Assembly: GCF_036181745.1 (NCBI RefSeq)
Contig: NZ_CP108080.1
Location: 6,079,501-6,143,500, forward strand
Direction: 5' to 3'
DNA: 64,000 bases
Origin: Streptomyces sp. NBC_00259
Lineage (GTDB): Bacteria; Actinomycetota; Actinomycetes; Streptomycetales; Streptomycetaceae
In this document: positions 8,477 to 17,121 of the stretch, in pieces
Layout of the letters: every line of letters starts with the position of its first letter
Position numbering within the stretch: position 1 is the first letter of the stretch
Translations under genes and position numbers: made by a program
Notes under the pieces: generated by a model
Seen by the model: the letters and a program-made list of their open reading frames with translations, nothing else
Databases searched by the model: none
Told to the model about the DNA's origin: nothing

Positions 8477-9229
8477 ATGACAGCGGTGCGCGCGGCGGGC
8501 GAGGTCCGCGTATGGGCGGTGCGGCAGGCGCCCCCGTGGCGGGAGGACCTCTCGCTCTCCCTGCTGGACGCGGAGGAACAGGCCAGGGCGGCATCCTTCA
8601 CCCGCCGGCGCGACCGGTCGATGTACCTCGCCGCGCATGTGGGGCTGCGGCTGCTGCTGGGTGACCGGCTCGGCGTCCATCCGCGGGACCTTCGGTTCGG
8701 CCGTGACCGTTGCGGGCACTGCGCCGGGCCGCACGGGCGGCCGGTGCTCCTCGACGGCCCCGGCGGCCTGCACTTCTCCCTCTCCCACTGCGCCGGCATC
8801 ACGCTCGTCGGCGTCGCCGACGTGCTCGTCGGGGTCGACGTGGAGCGGCTGCCCGGCCGTCGGACGGTCGAACTGTGCCTGTCGCGGCTGCATCCGCGCG
8901 AGCGGGAGGAGCTGCTCCGGGTTCCCTGGGCCGAACGCCCCCTGGAGTTCTGCCGGTTGTGGACGCGCAAGGAGGCGTACCTGAAGGCCCTGGGGACCGG
9001 GCTCAGCCGGGGGCTGGACCGGGACTACCTGGGAGCGGGGGGAGAGGGGAGGCCCGCGGGCTGGCGCGTCGTCAACCTGTCGTGTGGCCCGCAGGACCGC
9101 ACGCACGCCGCGGCGCTGGCCGTTCCACGGTGGGTGCGGGTGCCCACCGGACCGGGCGAGCTGAACTGGTCGGCGTACGGCCATGTCCTGGGCGGTGTCG
9201 GCTCGTTGGAGGAGAGGGGCCCATGTTGA
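8477..9229 (+). CDS. 4'-phosphopantetheinyl transferase (Sfp type)
   Basis: 250 aa from ATG 8477, with AAGGCAGG just upstream. Diagnostic motifs: FSLSH at 100-104, GVDVE at 119-123 (Mg-binding Asp121 and Glu123) and WTRKEAYLKA with Trp162, Lys165, Glu166 and Lys170. Such enzymes transfer the phosphopantetheine arm of CoA to carrier-protein serines, so this one probably activates the PKS ACP; it could also serve the carrier domain of the Pls-like protein at 13581-16157. A CGHC pair (about residues 79-82) resembles the cysteine insertion seen in some actinomycete Sfp-type enzymes. Confidence 0.93.
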   Translation: MTAVRAAGEVRVWAVRQAPPWREDLSLSLLDAEEQARAASFTRRRDRSMYLAAHVGLRLLLGDRLGVHPRDLRFGRDRCGHCAGPHGRPVLLDGPGGLHFSLSHCAGITLVGVADVLVGVDVERLPGRRTVELCLSRLHPREREELLRVPWAERPLEFCRLWTRKEAYLKALGTGLSRGLDRDYLGAGGEGRPAGWRVVNLSCGPQDRTHAAALAVPRWVRVPTGPGELNWSAYGHVLGGVGSLEERGPC

Positions 9230-9275
9230 CATGCCATCGGTATGTCATTAGGTTCAGTTCACATACCGTTGGTAC
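9230..9275. promoter_or_regulatory. Duplicated inverted operator-like palindromes upstream of second VOC gene
   Basis: Two similar 16-mers face each other. On the plus strand 9261-9275 reads ACATACCGTTGGTACG (TACC-N3-GGTA palindrome at 9264-9274); the reverse complement of 9230-9245 is a near copy (ACATACCGATGGCATG). Together they give a perfect 8-bp inverted repeat 9238-9245/9261-9268 with a 15-bp spacer. The layout suits a TetR-type dimer binding twice; the TetR gene at 9760-10350 is the nearest candidate. Confidence 0.6.
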
Positions 9276-9295
9276 GTGAGTGGAGATGGCACCCC

Positions 9296-9646
9296 ATGCT
9301 GACCAGCTTCTGTCCGGTGATCTGCACCTCGCGGCTGGGGGAGTCCCGCAGCTTCTACAACAGACTGTTCGGCTTCACCGCCACGTACACGACCCAGTGG
9401 TACGCCGGTCTCAGCCGGCCCGGGGGGCGACAGCACGAACTCGCCCTGCTCGACCACGCCCACCCGGCACTGCCGGAGGCGCTCCTGCGGCCGGTGCGCG
9501 CGGTGCGGCTCACCCTCGCGGTGGACGACACGGCAGAGGAGTGGGACCGGATCGCCGCTCTCGCGGCGGCAGAGTGCCCGGACCGGGGGCACCTCGTCAT
9601 CACCGACCCCAACGGGGTCCGGATCGATGTCGTCGCGCCGGTCTGA
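9296..9646 (+). CDS. VOC superfamily protein 2 (paralogue of the 7944-8384 product)
   Basis: 116 aa; ATG 9296 with GGAGA at about 9282-9286. I reject the upstream in-frame start at 9242 because it falls inside the palindromic operator. Its start LTSFCPVICTSRLGESRSFY and end VITDPNGVRIDVVAP match the first VOC protein, but it is about 30 aa shorter, with a contracted middle. The pair flanks the phosphopantetheinyl transferase. Function unknown; a product-binding or small tailoring role is plausible. Confidence 0.82.
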   Translation: MLTSFCPVICTSRLGESRSFYNRLFGFTATYTTQWYAGLSRPGGRQHELALLDHAHPALPEALLRPVRAVRLTLAVDDTAEEWDRIAALAAAECPDRGHLVITDPNGVRIDVVAPV

Positions 9647-9694
9647 GCGCCGGAGCCTCAGGGCCGCACGCCGCAGGCGGACGTCGCGTCGGGC

Positions 9695-9732
9695 CGAGGG
9701 CCGGAGCTCGCGGCCCGGCTCCCCGGCCCTCG
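9695..9732. terminator. Bidirectional hairpin between VOC 2 and the TetR gene
   Basis: A perfect 10-bp stem, 9695-9704 with 9723-9732, lies between the convergent stops at 9646 and 9760. Confidence 0.65.
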
Positions 9733-9759
9733 CCGCGCCCGCCCGGCGCGCGCGTGCGC

Positions 9760-10350
9760 TCACTTCGCCCGCAGCGCCTCCAGCATCCGCGCCAGCGCCT
9801 GCCGGGTGTCCTCGGGATCGGAGGAGTCCTCCGACGTCGCCAGCCACAACGCCGCCTCGTTCATCGCCCCCGACAGCAGATGCGCGAGCGGCGCGACCGG
9901 CTGTGCGGGGATGGTGCCCTCATGGATCAGGACGGTGAGAGCCTCGGCCAGGTGGCGGCCGGAGGTGGCCTCGTTCATCGCCCGCCAGTCCCGCCAGCCG
10001 AGCACCGCCGGCCCGTCGACGAGCATGATGCGCTGGATCGCGGGGTCGGTGGAGGCGCTGAGGAACGCCTGGCAGCCGTGGGTGAACTGGTCCCAGGTGT
10101 CCTCCTGGGCGTCCGCCGTCGCCGCGATGTGCGCGGCGACCTCCTGCTGCACCTGCTCCAGGACGGCCCGGAACAGTGCGGCCTTGCTGTCGAAGTGGTG
10201 GTACAACGCGCCTTTGGTCACTCCGGCGGCCCCGACGATCTCCGACAGACCTACGGACGCGTAACCCACCTTGGAGAAGAGCCGTCGGCTCTCCCGCAGC
10301 AAGGTGTGCCGCGTCTGCTCCCGCTGCTGTGCGCGAACCCCGTTCGTCAT
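9760..10350 (-). CDS. TetR/AcrR-family transcriptional regulator
   Basis: 196 aa starting at ATG 10350 (MTNGVRAQQREQTRHTLL); a longer frame upstream lacks the family start. The helix-turn-helix is clear: VGLSEIVGAAGVTKGALYHHFDSKAALF, residues about 34-61. The C-terminal ligand domain resembles typical TetR drug or metabolite sensors. It is divergent from the DyP gene and convergent with VOC 2, whose promoter holds a duplicated palindrome, so control of that promoter is the simplest model. Confidence 0.92.
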   Translation of the reverse strand: MTNGVRAQQREQTRHTLLRESRRLFSKVGYASVGLSEIVGAAGVTKGALYHHFDSKAALFRAVLEQVQQEVAAHIAATADAQEDTWDQFTHGCQAFLSASTDPAIQRIMLVDGPAVLGWRDWRAMNEATSGRHLAEALTVLIHEGTIPAQPVAPLAHLLSGAMNEAALWLATSEDSSDPEDTRQALARMLEALRAK

Positions 10351-10615
10351 CGTTGCGTCCCCCGTCTTCGGCCTCTTGAAGCCATGCGCACACGGTACTT
10401 CGCCGCTGGAGGCACGAGCGACCCGTAAGGGGAGGCCGGGCGCCTCCACCCGCCGTCGTGCCTGCCGGCTGCCCGACCCTGCCACGCCCGGGTGCCGGCC
10501 GGGTCGAGCCCGGTACTCCGCGGGGGTGCCGTCGCGCTGCGGCCCCGATCGGGCGCGGCTAATCTGGCGCTGCCCCTTTCATGCCCTTTCGCCCCTTCAG
10601 GTCGTCGGGAGTCTC

Positions 10616-11647
10616 ATGGTCGTGTCCCAGTCCGTCGTCACGCCGCCCTCCAGGGCCGCGGTCTTCCTGGTGGCCACCGTGGCACCCGGTGGTGAGGCCA
10701 CCGTGCGCGACGGGATCGAGGACCTGGCGGGGCTGATCCGGTCCGTGGCGTTCCGGGCTCCCGACGACGGCCTCACCTGTGTCGTGGGCATCGGCTCGGA
10801 GGTATGGGACCGCCTCGTCGGCGGAGCGCGGCCGCGTGAGCTGCACCCCTTCCAGCCGCTGCGGGGCCCTCGTCACCGGGCGCCCGCCACACCGGGGGAT
10901 CTGCTCTTCCACGTGCGGGCCCGGCGCATGGATCTCTGTTTCGAACTGGCCAGGCTGATCGTGGACCAGCTCGGCACCGCGGTGACCGTCGTCGACGAGG
11001 TGCACGGCTTCAAGTACTTCGACGAGCGCGACCTCCTCGGATTCGTCGACGGCAGCGAGAACCCCGAGGGCGTGACGGCCGACGGGGCGGTGTTCATCGG
11101 CGACGAGGACCCGGACTTCCTGGGCGGCAGCTACGTGATCGTGCAGAAGTACGTGCACGACATGGCGGCCTGGACCTCGCTGACCGTCGAGGAGCAGGAG
11201 CACGTCATCGGACGCACCAAGTCGGCCAACGTCGAGCTGTCCGACGACGTCAAGCCGGCCGACTCGCACGTCGCGCTCAACACGATCGTCGACGACGACG
11301 GCGCCGAGCAGAAGATCGTTCGGGAGAACATGCCGTTCGGTGAGGTCGGCCGCGGCGAGTTCGGCACCTACTTCATCGGCTACGCGCGCACGCCCGCGGT
11401 GACCGAACGGATGCTGCGCAACATGTTCATCGGCGATCCACCCGGGACCACGGACCGCATCCTCGACTTCTCCACGGCCGTGACCGGCGGCCTCTTCTTC
11501 GTGCCGAGCGCCGATCTCCTCGACGACCTCCCCTCCCCGCCCCCCGATGCCGCCCGCCTCGGCGACCTTCCCGCGCCTCCTCCCGACGCCGTCCGGCTCG
11601 GAGACTCCCTGGGCATCGGCAGCCTGAAAGGAGCCCGGGTGCCATGA
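10616..11647 (+). CDS. DyP-type heme peroxidase with encapsulin targeting peptide
   Basis: 343 aa from ATG 10616, GGGAG upstream. The DyP signature GXXDG is present as GFVDGSENP (distal Asp145). The tail is Pro-rich with a tandem repeat (DLPSPPPDAARLGD then DLPAPPPDAVRLGD) followed by SLGIGSLKG, the canonical actinobacterial encapsulin cargo-loading peptide. The stop overlaps the shell gene start by 4 bp (ATGA). Enzyme and shell therefore form a two-gene unit: a dye-decolorising peroxidase packaged inside a protein nanocompartment, generally linked to oxidative stress. Confidence 0.95.
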   Translation: MVVSQSVVTPPSRAAVFLVATVAPGGEATVRDGIEDLAGLIRSVAFRAPDDGLTCVVGIGSEVWDRLVGGARPRELHPFQPLRGPRHRAPATPGDLLFHVRARRMDLCFELARLIVDQLGTAVTVVDEVHGFKYFDERDLLGFVDGSENPEGVTADGAVFIGDEDPDFLGGSYVIVQKYVHDMAAWTSLTVEEQEHVIGRTKSANVELSDDVKPADSHVALNTIVDDDGAEQKIVRENMPFGEVGRGEFGTYFIGYARTPAVTERMLRNMFIGDPPGTTDRILDFSTAVTGGLFFVPSADLLDDLPSPPPDAARLGDLPAPPPDAVRLGDSLGIGSLKGARVP

Positions 11648-12456
11648 CGACCCCCACCACGAACAACCTCCACCGCGAACTCGCCCCGATCACCCCTGCG
11701 GCCTGGGCCGAGATCGAGGAGGAGGCCCGCCGTACCTTCCGGCGCCATGTCGCGGGCCGTCGCGTCGTCGACGTCCCCGACCCGGCAGGCCCGGGGCTCG
11801 CCGCCGTCGACACCGGACACCTCTCCGACATCACCCCGCCCGCCACCGGGGTCACGGCGCGGCTGCGCGAGGCGAAACCGGTCGTCGAACTGCGGGTGCC
11901 GTTCACCGTCGACAGGTCCGCCGTCGACGATGTCGAGCGCGGCTCGAAGGACTCCGACTGGCAGCCCGTGAAGGACGCGGCGCGCACCATGGCGTACGTC
12001 GAAGACCGGACCATCTTCGACGGGTACGGTGCGGCGGGCGTCGACGGACTGCGCGCACGGTCGTCGAACCCGGTGCTGAGACTGCCCGAGGAGCCGCGGG
12101 ACTACCCCGACGCGGTCAGCCGGGCTCTGACGTCGCTGCGGCTGGCCGGCGTCGACGGCCCGTACGAGCTGCTGCTCGGCGCCGACGAGTACCGGGCGGT
12201 CAGCGAGACCTCCGACCACGGCTATCCGATCGCGGCCCATCTGGCCCGGATGCTGGACGGCGCCCCGATCTGGGCCCCGGCCCTCACCGGTGGCTTCGTC
12301 CTGTCCACTCGCGGCGGCGACTTCGAACTGCACCTCGGCCAGGACGTGGCGATCGGCTACACCGGGCACGACGCGAGCGGTATCGAGCTGTACTTCCACG
12401 AGACGCTGACGTTCCTGACGTACACGGACGAGGCCGTCGTCGTACTGGAAACCTGA
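11644..12456 (+). CDS. Encapsulin shell protein (family 1, HK97 fold)
   Basis: 270 aa, close to the usual 265-270 for family 1 shells. The N-terminal arm HRELAPITPAAWAEIEEEA and C-terminal region IGYTGHDASGIELYFHETLTFL are characteristic. It self-assembles into an icosahedral compartment; its inner face binds the cargo peptide at the end of the preceding DyP. The coupled start implies matched synthesis. Confidence 0.95.
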   Translation: MTTPTTNNLHRELAPITPAAWAEIEEEARRTFRRHVAGRRVVDVPDPAGPGLAAVDTGHLSDITPPATGVTARLREAKPVVELRVPFTVDRSAVDDVERGSKDSDWQPVKDAARTMAYVEDRTIFDGYGAAGVDGLRARSSNPVLRLPEEPRDYPDAVSRALTSLRLAGVDGPYELLLGADEYRAVSETSDHGYPIAAHLARMLDGAPIWAPALTGGFVLSTRGGDFELHLGQDVAIGYTGHDASGIELYFHETLTFLTYTDEAVVVLET

Positions 12457-12496
12457 GACCTCACCGAACCGGCCGAGGCATCACACGCGAGGCGCC

Positions 12497-13132
12497 ATGA
12501 ACCACTGGCTGGTGCTGTCCGCCGTCCCCCGGCTCGCGGGCGCGACGGTCCTCGGAGCGGCGATCGGCACGCTCGTCGCCTTCCTGGCCCACCCGCTGCT
12601 GGGAATCCTCGCCGGGATCGCCGCGGCGGAGACGCTCTTCGTCGTCACCGGGTGGTTCGCCCTGTGGCCCATGGACGCCGCCGCCACCCTTCGCAACGTC
12701 CGGCGCGAGGAGTTCCGGCCCGTTCTCGAAGAACTCGCGGTCGTCGGGACCGCCGTGTGCGGACTGGTCGGCATCGTGGTGCTGCTCCTGGTCGGCCACT
12801 CGGACCTGAGCCACGCCGCGGCCGCGACAGCGTTCTGCGGCGTGTCCATGGCCTGGGCCGCCCTCCACCTGATGTACGCCACCCGCTACGCGTTCCTGTT
12901 CTATCTGCCGCCCCGGGGCGGGATCGACTTCAACACCGACGATCCGCCTCAGTACAGCGACTTCCTGTACTTCAGCTACAACCTCGGAATGACCTATCAG
13001 GTCTCCGACACCGACGTGTCGAGCCCCGCGATCCGTGCGATCGCCCTCCGCCACTGCCTGCTGTCCTACGTCTTCGGCGCCGGCATCCTGGCCACCACCA
13101 TCAACCTCGTCACCGGGATCGTCACGGGCTGA
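12497..13132 (+). CDS. DUF1345 family integral membrane protein
   Basis: 211 aa with about five hydrophobic segments. The conserved late motif DFLYFSYNLGMTYQVSDTDV identifies the DUF1345 family, whose function is unknown. It begins 40 bp after the encapsulin gene and may be co-transcribed, but nothing in it suggests a link to the nanocompartment. Confidence 0.85.
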   Translation: MNHWLVLSAVPRLAGATVLGAAIGTLVAFLAHPLLGILAGIAAAETLFVVTGWFALWPMDAAATLRNVRREEFRPVLEELAVVGTAVCGLVGIVVLLLVGHSDLSHAAAATAFCGVSMAWAALHLMYATRYAFLFYLPPRGGIDFNTDDPPQYSDFLYFSYNLGMTYQVSDTDVSSPAIRAIALRHCLLSYVFGAGILATTINLVTGIVTG

Positions 13133-13191
13133 CCGGCGAGCACGGCATCAGCACCTCGGCCCGCGCGCAACGGAGTGCATCGCTGGAGTGT

Positions 13192-13212
13192 CGGGCCGTG
13201 TGCGACGGCCCG
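13192..13212 (+). terminator. Hairpin downstream of DUF1345 gene
   Basis: 8-bp perfect stem (13192-13199 with 13205-13212), 5-nt loop, 60 bp after the stop at 13132. Confidence 0.55.
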
Positions 13213-13289
13213 CACCGCCCGCTGACATACCTTTGGCTCCCTGCCTCCTGTTCCGGCGGCCCCCGCCGCACAGCGACGAAAGGGCCGGG

Positions 13290-13625
13290 ATGAACGGCAA
13301 TCCGCTCTACTCCTCGATCGCACTCGCCGTGGCGTCGGCGCTCATGCTGCCGGTGCCGGTGGCGATGCTGTCCGGCTGGACACCGCCGTGGACGCGGAAG
13401 CGGCAGGCGGGCATGCGACTTCGCGCCTACGGTCTCCTGTGCCTCTACGCCCTGATGCCCCTCAACGGCATTCCCCGTATCGCCGGAGCCTCCGACGAGA
13501 CGGTCACGGCCTGTATGAACCTGGGCTTCGTCTTCCCCGCCGCCGCAGCGGCCCTCTTCCTGCTCGCGGAACGCAAGGACTCAGGCGCCCGGGCCGCCGG
13601 TCACACTGAGCCGCGTGAGGGCTGA
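13290..13625 (+). CDS. Small uncharacterised membrane protein
   Basis: 111 aa from ATG 13290, with GAAAGGGCCGGG directly upstream. Three hydrophobic stretches are visible (about 7-27, 48-65, 76-97), separated by a basic loop WTRKRQAGMRLR. I recognise no family. Its 3' end overlaps the convergent Pls-like gene tail by 45 bp, so the two messages are antisense at their ends. Confidence 0.7.
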   Translation: MNGNPLYSSIALAVASALMLPVPVAMLSGWTPPWTRKRQAGMRLRAYGLLCLYALMPLNGIPRIAGASDETVTACMNLGFVFPAAAAALFLLAERKDSGARAAGHTEPREG

Positions 13626-16157
13626 GACCGGCGGATTCGCGGTGGAGATCTCCTCCACCGCCGGGTTTCCGCCCCACCGGGCGCGTGCGGGGACCTCCTC
13701 ACCCTTCATCAGGAACGAGTCCGGGGCGAGCACCGCGCCGTCGCCCATGGTCACGCCGTAATGCACATGGGCGCCGACGCCGAGGGTGCAGCCGGTGCCG
13801 AGTGAGCTGTAGTCCGACTTGAAGGTGCCGTCCTCCTGGGAGTGGCACTGGATCTTGCTTCCCGCGTTGAGCGTGCAGTCGTCGCCGATGGTGGTGAGGG
13901 TCCGCTCCGTCAGATAGCAGCCGTCGTCGAACACCCTGCGGCCGATCCGGACTCCCAGGAGCCGCCAGATCACGTTCTTGAACGGAGTGCCGTTGAAGAT
14001 CTCGAGGTACTCGTCGGGGACCTTCCAGAGGCGCTCGTGCCACCAGAAGTACGGCTCGTAGATGGAGCACAGCTGCGGTCGGAGCGCGCGGAAGGCCGCG
14101 ATGCACCGCTCCACCACGACGTAGTAGAGGGCGGAGAAGGCGAGCGCCGTCGCCAGGTACAGGGCGATCGCCACCGGCCCGAAGATGCCGTAGAGGTCGA
14201 CGGTGACGAGGCCGATCACGGTGAGCAGGAACACGTACAGCCAGCGCAGGAACAGGAAGCCCGTCATCGAGCGGATGTTGTAGCGGTTCTTCGCCGACAG
14301 GTTGCGGCGCAGTTCGTCCCCGGTCCTGAAGTGGTCGAAGCGGGAGTCGCGCTCGACCGACCTCGGTATCTCGAAGCAGGGCGAGCCGAGCAGCCCCACT
14401 CCCTCACGCACCTCTCCGTCCAGCGGGATCATCACCTTCGTGGCGAGGAGGCAGTTCTCGCCCGTCCTGGCCCCGGCGGGGTAGGCGATGTTGTTCCCGA
14501 GGAAGTTGTGCGCCCCGATCGATGTCCGGGAGACGCGGAAGGAGGTGCTGGAGTAGTCCGCGTTCAGGATCGACAGGCCGTCGGCGATCATCGTCCCGCT
14601 GCCGATGGTGCTCAGATACGGGCTCTCGTGCTGCAGTTCGGAGCCAAAGTTCGATCCGGTCTGCTCGACCCGGCACAGGTCGTATCCGAGGCCGCGCAGG
14701 TAGTGGACGATGTAGGAGCTGTCCCCGAACAGCCAGGCGAAGAACTTGACGTTGGTCATGCGTGCGATCGTGCGATGCACCGAGTAGTGCAGTCCGTAGA
14801 GCGGATAGACCTTGTCCGGTTCGACGACCAGGTTCAGCAGCCGGGGAACGGTGTACAGCACGGCCATGCCCAGGACGACGGCTCCGAAGAAGAACACCGC
14901 GGACACGAGCAGCGCGTGGACGTAGATGCCGGCCGACGTGAGATCCGCCGGGCCCGGAGCCAGCATCGTTCCGACCACCGGCAGCCGGGTCAGGACCGCG
15001 TAGGCGATGCCGATGGTCAGCGGCATGTACAGGAGGAACGTCTGGAGGACGGTGGTGAGGCCGTAGCCGACCCGGCGCCATGTGCCGCACGCCGTCGGTT
15101 CGACCCGTACGTAGTCGATCTGGGTGGGCTGCGCCGGGGAGCCGTGCCACCGCTCACCGCTCGGCACCGACTGTCCGCTGTACAGCGCGGAGGTGTGGCC
15201 GAGTTGCGAGCCGTCACCCATCGAGGTGTCGATGTCGAGCACGGTCTTCTCGCCGATGAAGGCGTCCTGTCCGATGGTGATCCGGCCGGTCTGGATACGT
15301 CCGGCGTGCGCCCGGTAGCAGAGGAGGAACGCGTCCTTGCGGATCACCGTGCCGGAGCCGATGGTGAGCAGGTCGGTGCAGACCGGCACGCTGTGGGTGA
15401 GGATCGTGACCCCCTTGCCGATGCGCGCGCCCAGTGCCCGCAGATACAGCACGAAGATCGGGTTGCCGGAGAAGAAGACCATCGGGTTCGCGTGGATGAG
15501 CGCCTTGACGGTCCAGAAGCGCAGATAGGTCAGACCCCACACCGGGAACTCGCGGGGTTTCCAGCGGCCGATGAGGATCCACTTGGCCGCGATCGGGAAC
15601 ACGCACATGGCCAGCAGGCCGGCGCTGCCGAAGACGGCGGAGCGGACGTAGAGGTCGACCGGGCCCGTGCCTTCGGCGACCCATTCGTAGCCCCGCACGG
15701 CGATCAGTCCGGCGACGAAGGAGTAGCCGAGGAATATCAGGAGCTGTGCCACGCCGCACAGGACGTACCGCAGTGTGCCGGCGGGTATCGCCACCTCGGA
15801 TGCCTCCAGCACCGGCACCCCTTCGGGGACCGGCGCTGCGGCGGGGGAGGGGGCCGCGTCCGCCAGCGCCGTGGCCAGGCGCCCGAGCGTCGGGTGCTGG
15901 TAGATGTCCTTCATCGACACCGACGGCAGGTCGTCCCGCTTCCTGACCCGGGCGCAGAACTGCGCCATGACCAGCGAATTGGCTCCGAGGTCGTCGAAGA
16001 AGTGGCTGTCGGGCGACACCTGCTCGACGCCGATGACATCGGCCAGAACCTCGGCGAGACCCGTCCCGGTGTCCGTCACCGGACCGGCGTCGCCGCGCCG
16101 GGAGAGCCCCGGTTCCTCGGGCTCGGGCGTCAAGACCTCGACGGACTTCTCCACCAT
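13581..16157 (-). CDS. Pls/PosA-like carrier-membrane-hexapeptide protein without adenylation domain
   Basis: 858 aa from ATG 16157 with a strong AAGGAGCT upstream. Residues about 30-110 are a peptidyl carrier domain (DDLGANSLVMAQF, Ser61). The rest alternates transmembrane helices with three blocks of left-handed beta-helix hexapeptide repeats (for example ITIGQDAFIGEKTVLDIDTS; LTTIGDDCTLNAGSKI). This is the C-terminal architecture of epsilon-poly-lysine synthase-type NRPSs, which normally carry an adenylation domain in front and run to about 1,300 aa. Here there is none and no adenylation gene is adjacent, so the carrier must be charged in trans or the protein does something else. Confidence 0.85.
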   Translation of the reverse strand: MVEKSVEVLTPEPEEPGLSRRGDAGPVTDTGTGLAEVLADVIGVEQVSPDSHFFDDLGANSLVMAQFCARVRKRDDLPSVSMKDIYQHPTLGRLATALADAAPSPAAAPVPEGVPVLEASEVAIPAGTLRYVLCGVAQLLIFLGYSFVAGLIAVRGYEWVAEGTGPVDLYVRSAVFGSAGLLAMCVFPIAAKWILIGRWKPREFPVWGLTYLRFWTVKALIHANPMVFFSGNPIFVLYLRALGARIGKGVTILTHSVPVCTDLLTIGSGTVIRKDAFLLCYRAHAGRIQTGRITIGQDAFIGEKTVLDIDTSMGDGSQLGHTSALYSGQSVPSGERWHGSPAQPTQIDYVRVEPTACGTWRRVGYGLTTVLQTFLLYMPLTIGIAYAVLTRLPVVGTMLAPGPADLTSAGIYVHALLVSAVFFFGAVVLGMAVLYTVPRLLNLVVEPDKVYPLYGLHYSVHRTIARMTNVKFFAWLFGDSSYIVHYLRGLGYDLCRVEQTGSNFGSELQHESPYLSTIGSGTMIADGLSILNADYSSTSFRVSRTSIGAHNFLGNNIAYPAGARTGENCLLATKVMIPLDGEVREGVGLLGSPCFEIPRSVERDSRFDHFRTGDELRRNLSAKNRYNIRSMTGFLFLRWLYVFLLTVIGLVTVDLYGIFGPVAIALYLATALAFSALYYVVVERCIAAFRALRPQLCSIYEPYFWWHERLWKVPDEYLEIFNGTPFKNVIWRLLGVRIGRRVFDDGCYLTERTLTTIGDDCTLNAGSKIQCHSQEDGTFKSDYSSLGTGCTLGVGAHVHYGVTMGDGAVLAPDSFLMKGEEVPARARWGGNPAVEEISTANPPVSALTRLSVTGGPGA

Positions 16158-16558
16158 GCGAGCTCCTTGCGGATACGTCGGCCCCCTTGGCCGACGCCGG
16201 GGCCCGCGCCGGCACCGACAAGGGCCGGAGCCGGCACCCCGGGAAGCCACGAGGTTGTGCGCTCTCTCCTGGTCACAGGAGACGGACTGTCAGTGTCAGC
16301 CGCCCCCTGGCGGGGTGCCACCGGAACCGACCCGCCGGCACGGCGCGGCCGTCGCGTGGGCCCGTACGTACCCGTGCCGGCCTGCTCCGCTCCGGGTGGC
16401 GGAGGCACTCCGCCGAACGAGTGAGGCGCCCCGTCCCGCCCCTTCGGCACCGACGGGCCGGGCGGTCACCGGCCGCCGCCAGGGGCCGGCTGCCGGGCGC
16501 CGGTGGACCGACGCCCTAGGCTGCACCCGGCACAGGCCTCGACCCAGGAGCGCGCATC
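16158..16558. promoter_or_regulatory. Divergent promoter region, Pls-like (left) and nitrobindin (right)
   Basis: 401 bp without a convincing gene. It holds the ribosome site of the Pls-like gene near 16160-16170 and an 18-bp palindrome at 16265-16282 (TCTCCTG-GTCA-CAGGAGA), a possible operator. No clear -10/-35 pair stands out. Confidence 0.45.
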
Positions 16559-17101
16559 ATGTCCGACCCCGTCCGGAAGCACCCGTACCCCGACGCGCTG
16601 CGAGCGGACCAGGCACCCGAGCCGCACGCACTGCTCGCACCGGTGACCGGGCTCCTCGGCACCTGGGTGGGCCGGGGCCGCGGCGAGTATCCGACGCTCG
16701 CCGAGGAGTTCGCGTACGCGCAGGAGGTCACGTTCAGTCATGACGGGCGGCCGTTCCTCCACTACGAGGCCCGCGCCTGGCTCCTCGACGCGGACGGAAA
16801 CCCGCTGCGGCCGTCGGCCCGGGAGAGCGGCTGGTGGCGGCTGCAGCCCGACGGGCGCGTGGAAGCACTGATCACGCAGCCCACGGGCATCGCGGAGATC
16901 TCGGTCGGCCGTGCGGGCGACGGCACGGTCGACCTCACCACCCATCAGGTGGCCCTCGCGCCCACCGCCAAGGAGGTCGACGCCACCCACCGCCGCTACA
17001 CCCTGGCGGACGAGGACACGCTCGACTTCGTCCACGATCTCGCGGCGGTCGGGCAGCCGCTGCAGCATCACCTGTCGGCCCGGCTCCGACGCGGGGACTG
17101 A
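16559..17101 (+). CDS. Nitrobindin family heme-binding beta-barrel protein
   Basis: 180 aa. The family mark GTWVGRGRGEYPT occurs at about residues 40-52, and the proposed heme-ligand region LQHHLSARLRR sits at the C terminus. Nitrobindins are FABP-like barrels that bind ferric heme and nitric oxide and can isomerise peroxynitrite. It stands alone between the Pls-like gene and the convergent DUF899 gene, only 20 bp away. Confidence 0.9.
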   Translation: MSDPVRKHPYPDALRADQAPEPHALLAPVTGLLGTWVGRGRGEYPTLAEEFAYAQEVTFSHDGRPFLHYEARAWLLDADGNPLRPSARESGWWRLQPDGRVEALITQPTGIAEISVGRAGDGTVDLTTHQVALAPTAKEVDATHRRYTLADEDTLDFVHDLAAVGQPLQHHLSARLRRGD

Positions 17102-17121
17102 GGCCGGGGCGCGCGGTCGGC

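Noticed and set aside
13842..16424. 860-aa plus-strand open frame
   Set aside because: Antisense to the Pls-like gene, with no family features or plausible start.
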